Made by a program: the position numbers and the translations under genes. 64,000 nucleotides of DNA from Ilumatobacteraceae bacterium (GTDB lineage Bacteria > Actinomycetota > Acidimicrobiia > Acidimicrobiales > Ilumatobacteraceae), in assembly GCA_021298195.1 (NCBI GenBank), contig JAJTEQ010000002.1, positions 1 through 64,000 on the forward strand, written 5' to 3'. The notes below the pieces were generated by a model, which saw nothing but the letters and a program-made list of their open reading frames with translations, made no database searches and was not told the DNA's origin. Of this stretch, positions 40,959 to 50,113 are shown in pieces. Position 1 is the stretch's first letter. Each line of letters begins with the position of its first letter.

Positions 40959-42134
40959 TCAGGCCGGTCCGACGATGATCGAGCCGTTGTGCCCGCCGAA
41001 GCCGAAGTTGTTCGACATGGCGGGTGCGGGAATCCACGGGCGTGCGGCTCCGATGACGACGTCGATGTCCATGTCGTCGTCGAGTTCGACGGTCCCCGCG
41101 GTGGGAGGGATGGATCGGTGTTGCATCGACAACAGCACCGACGCGGCTTCCAGTGCGCCGGCGGCACCGAGTGCGTGTCCGGTGACGCCTTTGATGCTGG
41201 TGACGGCGGGTCGATGATCGCCGAAGACCGCGCGCACCGCGGCGGCCTCGGCTTCGTCGTTGCGGGGCGTCGACGTGCCGTGCGCGTTCACGTACGTGAC
41301 GTCATGGGGAGACAGTCCGGCGTCGTCGAGGGCCATCTTCATGCAGGCGATGGCGCCGACGCCACCCGGAGACGGGGCCGTGATGTGGTGGGCGTCGGCG
41401 TTGCTCGCGGCTCCGAGAATCTCACCCAGGATCGTGGCGCCTCGCTCCACCGCGTGATCCCACTCTTCGAGCACGAAGATCGCGGCTCCTTCGCCCATGA
41501 CGAATCCGTCGCGCTCTCGATCGAAGGGACGACTACGACCAACCGTTGACAACGCGGTCATGTTGCTGAAACCGGCCAGTGACGAGGGCGTCGCGGCTGC
41601 TTCGCTGCCACCGCTGACGATGGCGTCACAACGACCCATGGCGATCAATCGGGCGGCGTACCCGAGAGCATGCGTGGCGGCGGCACAGGCGGTGCAGATG
41701 GTTTCGTTCGGGCCTTGCAGTCCGTATCTCATCGAGATGGCGGCGCCCGACGCGTTGGCCATCATCATCGGCACGAGGAACGGCGACACCCGCCGTTCGC
41801 CCTTCTCCAAGCGGATCTGCACCTGCTCTTCGAGGGTGCCGAGACCACCGATGCCGGTGCCGAGGATCACTCCGAAACGAGCCGGATCGACACGGACGTC
41901 GCCGGCTTGAGTCAGGGCCTCGGCGGCGGCGGCCAGGGCGAACTGTTCGACGCGATCGGCTCGTCGGGCTTCTTTGGGATTGTCGAAGTACGGGCTCGGG
42001 TCCCAATCATCGATGGTGACCCATTGGCGGTCCGTCAGGCCGGGGCCATGGAGGCCGGCCCAGAAGGCGTCCTTGCCGAGGCCGCAGGTCGAGACGACGC
42101 CGAGCCCGGTGACGGCGACACGGCGTCCGAGCAT
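40959..42134 (-). CDS. fabF: 3-Oxoacyl-ACP synthase II
   Basis: Length 391 aa. Thiolase fold with catalytic Cys in ICTACAAATHALG (near residue 145), first His in VNAHGTSTPRND and second His in KGVTGHALGAAGALE, then NNFGFGGHNGS. It elongates acyl-ACP with malonyl-ACP. It is the last gene of fabD-fabH-fabG-acpP-fabF and overlaps the acpP stop by one base (TGATG). Confidence 0.94.
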   Translation of the reverse strand: MLGRRVAVTGLGVVSTCGLGKDAFWAGLHGPGLTDRQWVTIDDWDPSPYFDNPKEARRADRVEQFALAAAAEALTQAGDVRVDPARFGVILGTGIGGLGTLEEQVQIRLEKGERRVSPFLVPMMMANASGAAISMRYGLQGPNETICTACAAATHALGYAARLIAMGRCDAIVSGGSEAAATPSSLAGFSNMTALSTVGRSRPFDRERDGFVMGEGAAIFVLEEWDHAVERGATILGEILGAASNADAHHITAPSPGGVGAIACMKMALDDAGLSPHDVTYVNAHGTSTPRNDEAEAAAVRAVFGDHRPAVTSIKGVTGHALGAAGALEAASVLLSMQHRSIPPTAGTVELDDDMDIDVVIGAARPWIPAPAMSNNFGFGGHNGSIIVGPA

Positions 42135-42373
42135 CAGCCCAGCTTTCCGACGATGAGGTCGAAGGCTTGACCGACGGTCTTGATGTCCTCGACCTCCTTC
42201 TCGGGAACCTCGACGCCGAATTCCTCTTCGAGGGCCATGACCAACTCGACGAGGTCGAGGCTGTCGGCCTCGAGGTCATCGCCGAAGGAGGCCCCGGGAA
42301 CCACCTTGTCGGCGTCGACGCTGAGAACGTCGACGGCGCACTTCACGAAGCGAGCGAACAGATCCTGATCCAT
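42134..42373 (-). CDS. acpP: Acyl carrier protein
   Basis: Length 79 aa, acidic. The phosphopantetheine Ser is in [19 protein letters not shown] (near residue 38). It carries the growing acyl chain. A ribosome site GGAG sits 8 bases before the ATG, and TACAGT (42411-42416, minus strand) is a likely internal -10, allowing ACP to be made in excess of the other Fab proteins. Confidence 0.95.
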   Translation of the reverse strand: MDQDLFARFVKCAVDVLSVDADKVVPGASFGDDLEADSLDLVELVMALEEEFGVEVPEKEVEDIKTVGQAFDLIVGKLG

Positions 42374-42410
42374 GACTGAGTCTCCTGACTGCGCCGCGGG
42401 GCGCGACCCA

Positions 42411-42416
42411 ACTGTA
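42411..42416 (-). promoter_or_regulatory. Candidate internal -10 element of acpP
   Basis: TACAGT lies 37 bp before the acpP ATG in the 83-bp gap after fabG, the widest gap of the fab operon. Confidence 0.35.
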
Positions 42417-42456
42417 AACGGTGCGGGGATGGCGCGAGAGGTATCTCGCTCGCCGA

Positions 42457-43161
42457 TCAGTGTCCCATACCGAGACCGCCATCGACCGGCAGCACCGCTC
42501 CGGTGATGTAGGCGGCATCCTCGGATGCCAGGAAGGCGATGGCGCCGGCGATCTCGTCGGCGGTGGCGATGCGGGCCAAGGGAACAGCGGCCGACAACTC
42601 GGCCAAGCGGTCCGGACCGAGGGCGGCGGTCATCTCGGTCTCGACCGGACCCGGGGCGACCACGTTGACGGTGATCGAGCGACTGGCGAATTCGCGGGCC
42701 AACGATCGAGCGAGACCGACGAGGCCGGCTTTGGACGCCGCGTAGTTGGCCTGTCCGGCCGAACCCGACAATCCGACCACCGAACCCACGAAGATGATGC
42801 GCCCGTGTCGAGCGCGGATCATCCCCTTGGACGCTCGCTTGGCGACCCGGAATGCCGCGGTGAGATTGGCATCGAGCACGTCGGTGAAGGAGTCCTCGGA
42901 CATCTTGAGCAGCAACCCGTCGCGGGTGACGCCGGCGTTCGACACCACGATGTCGACCGGTCCGAGGGACTCCTCGACGGTGGTGAACGCGGCATCGACC
43001 GATTCGGACGAACGAACGTCGCACGGCACCGCCAAGAATCCTGCGGGCGGCGGGGAGGAGTTGTAAGTGACCGCGACGCGGTCGCCACCGGCGGCGAATC
43101 GCCGAGCGGTGGCCAAGCCGATGCCCTTGGAGCCACCGGTGATCAGAACCACGCGATTCAT
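42457..43161 (-). CDS. fabG: 3-Oxoacyl-ACP reductase
   Basis: Length 234 aa. [33 protein letters not shown], catalytic Ser in [16 protein letters not shown] for Tyr/Lys, and C-terminal [16 protein letters not shown]. The NAGVTRDxLLxxM segment is specific to FabG. NADPH-dependent reduction in the FAS II cycle. ATG 43161 overlaps the fabH stop (ATGA). Confidence 0.93.
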   Translation of the reverse strand: MNRVVLITGGSKGIGLATARRFAAGGDRVAVTYNSSPPPAGFLAVPCDVRSSESVDAAFTTVEESLGPVDIVVSNAGVTRDGLLLKMSEDSFTDVLDANLTAAFRVAKRASKGMIRARHGRIIFVGSVVGLSGSAGQANYAASKAGLVGLARSLAREFASRSITVNVVAPGPVETEMTAALGPDRLAELSAAVPLARIATADEIAGAIAFLASEDAAYITGAVLPVDGGLGMGH

Positions 43162-44111
43162 GGTCGTGCTCCCCAACGCAGGACGCAACTGGCCGCTGTC
43201 ATCCCGGCTCCGAACCCGACCAGGAGCACGAGGTCGCCATCGCGTAGTCGACCGGCGTTCAGGGCGTCGACCAAAGCCAGGGGAATGGACGCCGAGGAGG
43301 TGTTGCCCGTGTAGTGAAGGACGGTGGCGGCCTTTTCGACGGGAATCCCGAGGCGCTCGCACGCCGCCTGGATGATTCGTATGTTCGCTTGGTGGGGTAC
43401 GACGAGAGCGATGTCATCGGCGGAAACGTTCGCGGCCGTCAACGATTTCAGACCGGAGTCCACCATGATGCGCACGGCACGCCGGAAGACTTCCTTGCCT
43501 TCCATGTGGATGAATCCACCGATGTCGGAATAGAGAAGATCCTCGGCCGAACCGTCGGAGTCGATGTCCCAGGCGAGCAATTGTCCGGGTCCGTCGACCG
43601 CCTCCAGGACCACGGCTCCGGATCCGTCAGCGAACAACACTGCGGTGTTTCGGTCGGACCAGTCGGTGATGCGCGACAGGGTGTCGGTTCCGATCACGAG
43701 AACCTTGCGCGCTCCCACGGCGATCAGACCGTGGGCCACCGTGAGGGCGTAGACGAATCCGCTGCAGGCGGCGTTGACGTCGAACGCTCCGCAGGACAGA
43801 CCGAGGGCGTTCTGCACATGGGCCGAGGTGGCCGGAACCGTGCGATCGGGAGTGGTGGTGGACAGCACCAGGGCGTCGATCTCCGATGGATCGAGGCCGG
43901 CCATGAGGAGCGCGGCCCGACCGCTCGCGACACTGAGTCCGGCGGTCGTGCCGCCGATGTGCCGCTCGGAGATCCCGCTGCGTTCCTTGATCCATTCGTC
44001 GGAGGTGTCGAGCGTCGCGGTGAGGTCGGCGTTGGTCACGACGCGTTCCGGCAACGCGCTTCCCCAGCCGGTGATCACCGCCCCGCGGGCGCCGGGAAGC
44101 GTGGCCGGCAT
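43158..44111 (-). CDS. fabH: 3-Oxoacyl-ACP synthase III
   Basis: Length 317 aa. Cys-His-Asn triad visible: [12 protein letters not shown] (near residue 110), [21 protein letters not shown]. The N-terminal [16 protein letters not shown] is typical. It starts the chain from acetyl-CoA or branched acyl-CoA and malonyl-ACP. The gap from fabD is one base, and the stop overlaps fabG. Confidence 0.95.
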   Translation of the reverse strand: MPATLPGARGAVITGWGSALPERVVTNADLTATLDTSDEWIKERSGISERHIGGTTAGLSVASGRAALLMAGLDPSEIDALVLSTTTPDRTVPATSAHVQNALGLSCGAFDVNAACSGFVYALTVAHGLIAVGARKVLVIGTDTLSRITDWSDRNTAVLFADGSGAVVLEAVDGPGQLLAWDIDSDGSAEDLLYSDIGGFIHMEGKEVFRRAVRIMVDSGLKSLTAANVSADDIALVVPHQANIRIIQAACERLGIPVEKAATVLHYTGNTSSASIPLALVDALNAGRLRDGDLVLLVGFGAGMTAASCVLRWGARP

Positions 44112-44112
44112 C

Positions 44113-45285
44113 TCAGGCCGTCCTCAACCAGGCGATCGGCTGTCGCGGCGTGATGCGCTCACCGTCGACGGCGATGAAGGCCTGGAGAATGCCGGCGAAC
44201 GCCGAGCGCACCTCGGCGTCACCCACGTTGCCGATCACGGTGCCGATCTCGATGTGTGCCCCGGGCGCCAGATCGGCGCGCGGTACGAAGATGCCCGCGG
44301 CCGGGCTCACGACCAGCCGTTCGACGGCGAAGAGATGCTCACCCTCGAGTTGAGCCGTGGTGGGCGAGGAGGCGTTGACCCATTCGATGAACTTGTCGAG
44401 ATCGTCGGGCGTGGCGATGGAGATCGTGCGCGCCCCGTCGATGGTTCGCTTGGCCATGCCGGTGAGGACTCCGCCGGGGCCGAACTCGGCGAAGCTGGTG
44501 ACGCCCAACTCCGACAGGCTGACCAAACATTGCCGCCATCTAACGGGGCTGGACAGTTGGGCCGACAACAAACTCGCCCACTCGTCGCCGTGGTCGTGGG
44601 CGGCGGCGTCCACATTCGAGATCACCGGAACATCGGTGTCGCGCGGGTTGGCGGCGGCGATGGCCTGACGCAGTCGATCGCGCGCGGGCGTCATGAACGG
44701 CGTGTGGAAGGCGCCGCTGACCGGCAACGACATCGCCTTCTTGGCGCCCAGTTCCTTGGCGATCTCGATGGCCTTGGCGACTCCGTCGGGAGACCCGGCG
44801 ATGACGATCTGCCCGGGCGCGTTGAAGTTGGCGACCCACACGTCGGAGTCGGCGCGACGACAGGCCACCTCGACGAGCTCGTCGTCGAGTCCGAGGATGG
44901 CCGACATGGTTCCCGGATTCGATCGACCCGCCTCGTGCATGGCGTCGGCGCGCTCGCAGACGAGACGCACACCGTCGTCGAAGCCCAAAGCGCCGGTGGC
45001 GGTGAGAGCGGTGTACTCCCCGAGACTGTGACCGGCGCAGAAGCTCGGTTCGACACCGAGGCGCTCGACCGCGTCGAGGACCATGAGGCTCGACACGAAG
45101 GTGGTCAGCTGGGCGTTGCGGGTGTCTTTCAACTCGTCCGCGTCGGCGTCGAGCAGCAAACGGGCCACGTCGCGACCGGCCACGTCGCTCGCCTCGGCCA
45201 CCAACTCCCACGATTCATGGTCGGCCCACGGGCGACCCATGCCGGGACGCTGGGAACCCTGACCGGGAAACGTGAACGCGAGCAC
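44113..45285 (-). CDS. fabD: Malonyl-CoA:ACP transacylase with C-terminal lipoyl/biotinyl-like domain
   Basis: Length 390 aa, against about 310 for ordinary FabD. The transacylase part has FTFPGQGSQRPGMG, the nucleophile in AGHSLGEYTAL and the His in SGAFHTPFM. From about residue 310 a second domain follows: VVSPAAGIFVPRADL, GAHIEIGTVIGNVGD, then SAFAGILQAFIAVDGERI and QPIAWLR. Its strand pattern resembles a biotin carboxyl-carrier/lipoyl domain, but the lysine hairpin (EAMKM) is absent, so it should not be biotinylated. GTG 45285 has TAAGTT 7 bases upstream. First gene of the fab operon. Confidence 0.92.
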   Translation of the reverse strand: MLAFTFPGQGSQRPGMGRPWADHESWELVAEASDVAGRDVARLLLDADADELKDTRNAQLTTFVSSLMVLDAVERLGVEPSFCAGHSLGEYTALTATGALGFDDGVRLVCERADAMHEAGRSNPGTMSAILGLDDELVEVACRRADSDVWVANFNAPGQIVIAGSPDGVAKAIEIAKELGAKKAMSLPVSGAFHTPFMTPARDRLRQAIAAANPRDTDVPVISNVDAAAHDHGDEWASLLSAQLSSPVRWRQCLVSLSELGVTSFAEFGPGGVLTGMAKRTIDGARTISIATPDDLDKFIEWVNASSPTTAQLEGEHLFAVERLVVSPAAGIFVPRADLAPGAHIEIGTVIGNVGDAEVRSAFAGILQAFIAVDGERITPRQPIAWLRTA

Positions 45286-45292
45286 GAAGGAG

Positions 45293-45298
45293 AACTTA
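45293..45298 (-). promoter_or_regulatory. -10 element of the fab operon
   Basis: TAAGTT ends 7 bases before the fabD GTG; leaderless pattern. Confidence 0.55.
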
Positions 45299-45384
45299 GA
45301 CCCTTGCCGACCGCCGACCGTGATCAATGCGACGCCGGACGGAACCGGCCGAGGTCGGCCGTGTGGACTCACGGAGCGGTCGGG

Positions 45385-45390
45385 TAGCGT
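45385..45390 (+). promoter_or_regulatory. -10 element of the tRNA gene
   Basis: TAGCGT lies 9 bases before the mature tRNA 5' end. Confidence 0.45.
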
Positions 45391-45399
45391 GGCGGCTAC

Positions 45400-45472
45400 G
45401 CCCCGGTAGCCCAACGGCAGAGGCAGCGGCTTCAAACTCCGTACGGTGTGGGTTCGAATCCCACCCGGGGCA
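45400..45472 (+). tRNA. tRNA of class I shape with uncertain anticodon (CAA by position)
   Basis: 73 bases fold as a tRNA: acceptor GCCCCGG/CCGGGGC with A73, D arm around GCC..GGC with the GG of the D loop, T arm GTGGG-TTCGAAT-CCCAC, variable loop of 5 bases. The anticodon arm GCGGC-TTCAAAC-TCCGT has a C-T mismatch at its top pair and places CAA at 34-36 (leucine, UUG). Bacterial leucine tRNAs normally have a long variable arm, which is missing. Shifting the loop by one (CTTCAAA) would give TCA, reading UGA, but breaks more pairs. No CCA is encoded. Confidence 0.75.
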
Positions 45473-45543
45473 CAATTTCTGCCGTCGACGCGCAGTCGAT
45501 CGCGTCGTCTCCGGTTCCGGCGTCCGGCGAGTTCCCCGTTCCG

Positions 45544-45549
45544 TACACT
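45544..45549 (+). promoter_or_regulatory. -10 element of the coiled-coil gene
   Basis: TACACT ends 6 bases before ATG 45556, which fixes that start over in-frame upstream codons. Confidence 0.5.
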
Positions 45550-45555
45550 GCGGGC

Positions 45556-45840
45556 ATGGGTCGTCGCCTCGTGGAGCGTCGTCTGCGCGACGTCGGAGGC
45601 AAACTGCGCTCCTTGCGGGCGTCTCTGGCCGTCGTCGAGGAGCAGCTGGCCCACTTGAGCGACGAGGCCGAGGAGATGGGCTTGCGCGCCTTGGTCTCCG
45701 AGACACCGGGAGCCGATCTGGAGTATCGCGAGGCGCGTCGCCACGCCGACGCGATGCTGAAACACCGGAACTCCGTCCGCGAGGCGATCGCCGAACTCGA
45801 GGCGCGCCAGGACCAATTGCTCGAGCAGATCCGGCACTGA
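45556..45840 (+). CDS. Small coiled-coil protein of unknown function
   Basis: Length 94 aa, rich in Arg, Glu, Leu and Ala. Two helical coiled-coil stretches are evident: residues 5-40 (LVERRLRDVGGKLRSLRASL, then EEQLAHLSDEAEEM) and 50-94 (EYREARRHADAMLKHR, then AIAELEARQDQLLEQ). No enzymatic motif. It lies between the tRNA and pdtaR. Confidence 0.65.
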   Translation: MGRRLVERRLRDVGGKLRSLRASLAVVEEQLAHLSDEAEEMGLRALVSETPGADLEYREARRHADAMLKHRNSVREAIAELEARQDQLLEQIRH

Positions 45841-45912
45841 GCAGGTCTCGCATCGACACGAGGTGTGGATCCCACCTTCGTCGGACGTGGGGTTTGGTGG
45901 TTGAATGACGTC

Positions 45913-46491
45913 GTGAGCGTTCGCGTCGTCATCGCCGAGGACGAGGCCATCATCCGCCTCGACCTGAAAGAGACCCTCGAAGAGGAGGGTTACACGGTGA
46001 TCGGTGAGACCGGTCGCGGTGATCAGGCCCTCGAACTCGTGCGCGATCTGCGTCCCGACCTGGCCATTCTCGACGTCAAGATGCCGGGGATGGACGGCCT
46101 CGAGGTGGCCAAGGTGATCGGAGACGAACGCATTTGTGGTGTGCTCGTCCTGACGGCTTTCAGTCAGCGTGAGATCATCGAACAGGCCCGCGACGCCGGC
46201 GCTCTCGCGTATCTGGTGAAGCCGTACCAGAAGAGTGACCTGATTCCGGCCATCGAGGTGGCCATCGGCCGTTTCCGAGAGTTGCAGGCTCTGTCCGGAC
46301 ACGTCGACGCCCTCGGTGAGCAGTTGGAGGCCCGCAAGATGATCGACCGAGCCAAGGGCCGACTCATCGACGAGTTCGCGATGAAGGAGCAGGACGCCTT
46401 CTCGTTCATTCAGCGCACCGCCATGAAGGAGCGATCCAAGATGCGCGAGGTCGCCGAGCGGATCCTCTCCGGCGAACTCCGCCCCACGTGA
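45913..46491 (+). CDS. pdtaR: ANTAR-domain response regulator (PdtaR-like)
   Basis: Length 192 aa. Receiver domain with acidic IAEDEAI, phospho-Asp in LAILDVKMPGMDG (near residue 54) and VKPYQ. The C-terminal ANTAR domain reads KMIDRAKGRLIDEF and AFSFIQRTAMKERSKMREVAE. ANTAR proteins bind paired hairpins in RNA to prevent termination. Mycobacterial pdtaR is likewise just upstream of polA. No PdtaS-type kinase is in the window. GTG 45913 is used; TTG 45901 is possible. Confidence 0.9.
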   Translation: MSVRVVIAEDEAIIRLDLKETLEEEGYTVIGETGRGDQALELVRDLRPDLAILDVKMPGMDGLEVAKVIGDERICGVLVLTAFSQREIIEQARDAGALAYLVKPYQKSDLIPAIEVAIGRFRELQALSGHVDALGEQLEARKMIDRAKGRLIDEFAMKEQDAFSFIQRTAMKERSKMREVAERILSGELRPT

Positions 46492-46543
46492 TCGAGCGTG
46501 CGCGAGCACTCCGAGGGTCGCGTGCTCGTGCGATGATCGGGTC

Positions 46544-49243
46544 ATGACCGAAGCCGATCGGACCTTGCTCGTCCTCGACGGGAACTCTCTCACGTACCGT
46601 GCGTTCTTCGGCATACCGTCCGACATGGTCACCGCGTCGGGGCAGGTGACCAACGCGGTGTTCGGCTTCACGTCGATGTTGCTGACAGTGCTCAAGGATC
46701 GTCGACCCGACGGTGTGGTCGTGGCGTTCGATCGACCCGAGCCCACGTTCCGACACCTGGCCGAACCGTCGTACAAGGCCCAGCGCGACGAGACCCCCGA
46801 CATCCTTCGTCAACAAATGGGCATTGTCAAAGAGGTGCTGTCGGCGCTGGGGATCACGTCCATCGAATGCGTCGGGTTCGAGGCCGACGACATCATCGCC
46901 ACGGTGGCGGACCGTGCGGTCGAAGGTGGCTTTCGGGTCATCATCGTCACCGGCGACCGGGACAGCTACCAGTTGGTTCGTGATCCCGGGGTGCGGGTTC
47001 TGTACAACAAGCGCGGCGTCACCGATTACGCCCTCTACGACGAGGCGGGCATCCTCGACAAGACCGGTGTGCGTCCCGATCAGTATCCGGCGTACGCGGC
47101 CCTGCGCGGAGATCCGAGCGACAATCTGCCCGGGGTGCCCGGTGTGGGGGAGAAGACCGCAGCCAAATTGATCGCTCAGTACGAGAATCTAGACGGCATC
47201 TTCGCCAATGTCGGCGAGCAAACACCCAAGCTCCAGGCGGCGTTGCGGGAGAACGAAACGCGGGCGCGCAAGAACCTCGAGCTCATGGTGTTGCGCCATG
47301 ACGCGCCCATCGACGTCGACCTCGCGCACGTGGACATCACGCCCGACCTGGACAAGGTGGGCGAACTGTTCCGGGCACTGGAGTTCCGAACGATGGGTCA
47401 ACGCCTCCGGGAGGTGCTCGGGCTGCTCGGAAAAAGCGGAGCGACCGCGACCGATTCCCCCCACGAGAGCCCCGCCTCCGTGAGTGCCGAGCGGCAGATC
47501 CTGTCGGCCGAGGTCGTGAGTCTCCCGATCAGAGAGCGACTCGAGCGCCTGCGAGTCGCGTCCGAGGTGGCGATCGCCGGACGATGGACCGGTCAACCCG
47601 GGCGGTCGGAATTGATCGGACTGGCGGTGAGCCTCGACGTCGACGCCTGTGAGACCACGTGGTTCGACGCGGGCGAACTCGACGAGGACGGCGTCCGCGA
47701 GTGGTTGTCGTCGGCGCCCTTCGTGGGGCATGACGCGAAGAACCTGATGCGATCCCTGCTCGACCGGGGTGTCGACATGAAGGGTCTCCGACTCGACACG
47801 GCGATCGCCGCGTATCTGATCGATCCGGCCAAGAGTGACTACACGGTGTCCGATCTGCTGACGCGTTACACGGACTTCGAGTTCGGGGCCGACGCCACCG
47901 ACCGCGGAGAGTTGGATCTCGACGGAACCGCATTGACGGATGCGGCCGAGGCGGGCCGAGACGCGCTGGCGATCGCGCACATGGTCGATCCGTTGCGTCG
48001 ATCGTTGGAGTCGCAGTCGATGACCTCGCTGCACGACGACATCGAGAACCCCTTGGTGCGAATCCTGGCTCGTATGGAACACGTCGGCATCGCCGTCGAC
48101 CGAACGGCCCTTTCGGACATCGCCGAGCGACTGTCACTCGAGACCCGTGAACTCGGTGAAACCCTGCAACGCGTCGCCGGGAGCGCGTTCAATCCGAACT
48201 CGCCGTCCCAACTCGGGCGAATCCTCTTCGACGAGAAAGGACTGACGCCACCGAAGAAGACCAAGACCGGATACTCCACCGATGCGGCCACGTTGGAAAA
48301 GTTGCGTGACGAGTGGCCCGCGTTCATCGATCCCCTTCTTCGGTTTCGCGAGGTCGACAAACTGCGCGGCACCTACGGGGAGGGCTTGCTGGCCGAGGTG
48401 GCCCCCGACGGGCGTATCCACGCGACTTTCAACCAGACCGTGGCCCGCACCGGACGTTTGTCGAGTGATCGTCCCAACCTGCACAACATTCCGGTGCGAA
48501 CCGAGGAGGGTCGGGTGTTTCGCACGGCTTTCATTCCGAACCCGGGCGCGCGCCTGATGGTCGCCGACTACAACCAGATCGAGCTGCGTTGCATCGCGCA
48601 CTTGGCTGACGATCCGGGATTGATCGGGGCGTTCCGCGAGGGTCGCGACGTTCACAACGCCACCGCGGCGCGGGTGTTCGGCGTCGACGTCGGCGCCGTC
48701 ACGCACGAACAGCGCTCGCGGGCGAAGATGGTCTCGTACGGACTCGCGTACGGCATGGAGGCCTACGGGCTCGGACAACGTCTGGGCATTCCGACCGGTG
48801 AGGCCGCCGACATTCTCGACGCGTATTTCGCCGCCTTTCCCAACGTGCACGCGTACATGGAACGAACCGTGGCCGAGGCCAAGACGCGGGGATACACGCT
48901 CACCATGTTCGGACGCCGTCGCCGCATTCCCGAGTTGGAGAGTTCCAACTTCCGGGTTCGTCAGATGGGCGAACGGCAGGCGATGAACGCGGGAATCCAG
49001 GGTTTGGCGGCCGACATCTTCAAGATCGCCCTCATCGGAATCGATCGTGCGCTCGAGGGGGAGGGTCTCGCCTCGCGTCTGGTCCTGCAGGTTCACGACG
49101 AGGTCATCGTCGAGGCTCCCGTTGGCGAGATCGATCGCGTCGAGGCGTTGGTGCTCGACATCATGCAGAACGCGGTCGCGTTGAAGGTCCCGTTGGCGGT
49201 CAATTCGGCCTGGGGTCGGTCCTGGGCCGACGCAAAGGGATGA
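46544..49243 (+). CDS. polA: DNA polymerase I
   Basis: Length 899 aa. 5'-3' exonuclease/flap domain at residues 1-290 (LLVLDGNSLTYRAFF, VVVAFDRPEPTFR, ITGDRDSYQLV). A 3'-5' exonuclease-like domain spans about 310-490 in which the metal-binding DxE motif is absent, so proofreading is probably inactive, as in other actinobacteria. The polymerase domain ends the protein: motif A MVADYNQIELR, motif B RSRAKMVSYGLAYGM, motif C LQVHDEVIVE. It works in repair and Okazaki fragment processing. GATGAT lies 6 bases before the ATG. The stop overlaps the next gene by 4 bp. Confidence 0.96.
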   Translation: MTEADRTLLVLDGNSLTYRAFFGIPSDMVTASGQVTNAVFGFTSMLLTVLKDRRPDGVVVAFDRPEPTFRHLAEPSYKAQRDETPDILRQQMGIVKEVLSALGITSIECVGFEADDIIATVADRAVEGGFRVIIVTGDRDSYQLVRDPGVRVLYNKRGVTDYALYDEAGILDKTGVRPDQYPAYAALRGDPSDNLPGVPGVGEKTAAKLIAQYENLDGIFANVGEQTPKLQAALRENETRARKNLELMVLRHDAPIDVDLAHVDITPDLDKVGELFRALEFRTMGQRLREVLGLLGKSGATATDSPHESPASVSAERQILSAEVVSLPIRERLERLRVASEVAIAGRWTGQPGRSELIGLAVSLDVDACETTWFDAGELDEDGVREWLSSAPFVGHDAKNLMRSLLDRGVDMKGLRLDTAIAAYLIDPAKSDYTVSDLLTRYTDFEFGADATDRGELDLDGTALTDAAEAGRDALAIAHMVDPLRRSLESQSMTSLHDDIENPLVRILARMEHVGIAVDRTALSDIAERLSLETRELGETLQRVAGSAFNPNSPSQLGRILFDEKGLTPPKKTKTGYSTDAATLEKLRDEWPAFIDPLLRFREVDKLRGTYGEGLLAEVAPDGRIHATFNQTVARTGRLSSDRPNLHNIPVRTEEGRVFRTAFIPNPGARLMVADYNQIELRCIAHLADDPGLIGAFREGRDVHNATAARVFGVDVGAVTHEQRSRAKMVSYGLAYGMEAYGLGQRLGIPTGEAADILDAYFAAFPNVHAYMERTVAEAKTRGYTLTMFGRRRRIPELESSNFRVRQMGERQAMNAGIQGLAADIFKIALIGIDRALEGEGLASRLVLQVHDEVIVEAPVGEIDRVEALVLDIMQNAVALKVPLAVNSAWGRSWADAKG

Positions 49244-49986
49244 GTGCGCCGTCGTCGCCCGAGAACGGCGACGCGCATTGGTTCGAGGCACTGGCGCGTC
49301 ACATGGGCGCGGCGTATCTGCGCTACTCGTTCACCATGGGCACGACGCAGGAGTGTGAACACTTGGCGGACGTGCTCGGGCTCGTACCCGGAATGCGTGT
49401 TCTCGACGTGGGGTGTGGCCCCGGGCGTCATTCGCGAGAACTGGCGCGTCGCGGCATCCGGTGTCACGGCATCGACATCAGCGCCGACTTCATCGACGTG
49501 GCCCGCACGGACGCCCCCGACGGGGCGACCTTCGAACGTGGGGATGCCCGCGAGCTGACGTCGGCGACCCATCTGCACGGCTCCTTCGACGCGGCGATCT
49601 GCTTGTGCCAAGGCGCCTTCGGTATGCACCTCGACGATCGACAGGACCACGACGTGATCGCGGGGATCGCGGCGTGTCTTCGTTCGGGGGGTCGACTCGC
49701 CCTGACCGCCTTCAATGCGTTCTTCGTGGTGAAACACCACGTGGAGGCCACTTTCGACCCGGCGACCGGGGTCTCGGTGGAGAACACCGTGGTGCGAAAT
49801 TCCTCCGGTGAGGGCAAGGACGTGCGGCTCTGGACGGGTTGTTACACCCCCCGCGAGCTGCGACTGTTGTTGGCCGCCCAGGGCCTGACGGTGGACCGGA
49901 TCTCCTCGGTCGAGCCGGGGGCCTACGGCGACTCCGCACCCTCGGTCGACAGCCCGGAGTTCTTGGTCGTGGCGCGGCGGGTCTGA
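49240..49986 (+). CDS. Class I SAM-dependent methyltransferase
   Basis: Length 248 aa. SAM motif I is MRVLDVGCGPGRHSRELA near residue 53, followed by acidic GIDIS, FERGDAREL (motif II region) and GGRLALTAFN. The substrate is unknown. ATG overlaps the polA stop (ATGA), so it is translated with polA; a functional link to repair is not evident. Confidence 0.85.
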   Translation: MSAPSSPENGDAHWFEALARHMGAAYLRYSFTMGTTQECEHLADVLGLVPGMRVLDVGCGPGRHSRELARRGIRCHGIDISADFIDVARTDAPDGATFERGDARELTSATHLHGSFDAAICLCQGAFGMHLDDRQDHDVIAGIAACLRSGGRLALTAFNAFFVVKHHVEATFDPATGVSVENTVVRNSSGEGKDVRLWTGCYTPRELRLLLAAQGLTVDRISSVEPGAYGDSAPSVDSPEFLVVARRV

Positions 49987-50113
49987 GCAGGGTCTCGGCC
50001 GTTTCGGCCCGGGGGAATCGCCGGCGGGGGCTGGTAACTTTGCGGGGCTCGTCGGGTTCCGCCCGCCGGCACGTCCCTGTCCCTCTAGTCCATATCCGAA
50101 AGCGATCAGTCCC
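49987..50113. promoter_or_regulatory. rpsA upstream region
   Basis: TAACTT at 50035-50040 is the best -10 candidate and would give a leader of about 67 bases before the TTG start. The leader is GC-rich. No ribosome site is visible. Confidence 0.35.

Noticed and set aside
45400-45472. Selenocysteine tRNA (because TTCAAA appears in the anticodon loop)
   Set aside because: tRNA-Sec is over 90 bases with a long variable arm and an extended acceptor/D arm; this one is 73 bases of class I shape.
45286-46803. Long minus-strand frame continuous with fabD, about 500 codons upstream
   Set aside because: It covers the tRNA and pdtaR in antisense and has no family similarity; fabD begins cleanly at GTG 45285 with a -10 element before it.
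47480-48000. Active proofreading domain in DNA polymerase I
   Set aside because: The region folds like the 3'-5' exonuclease but lacks the DxE metal-binding motif, so activity is not supported.
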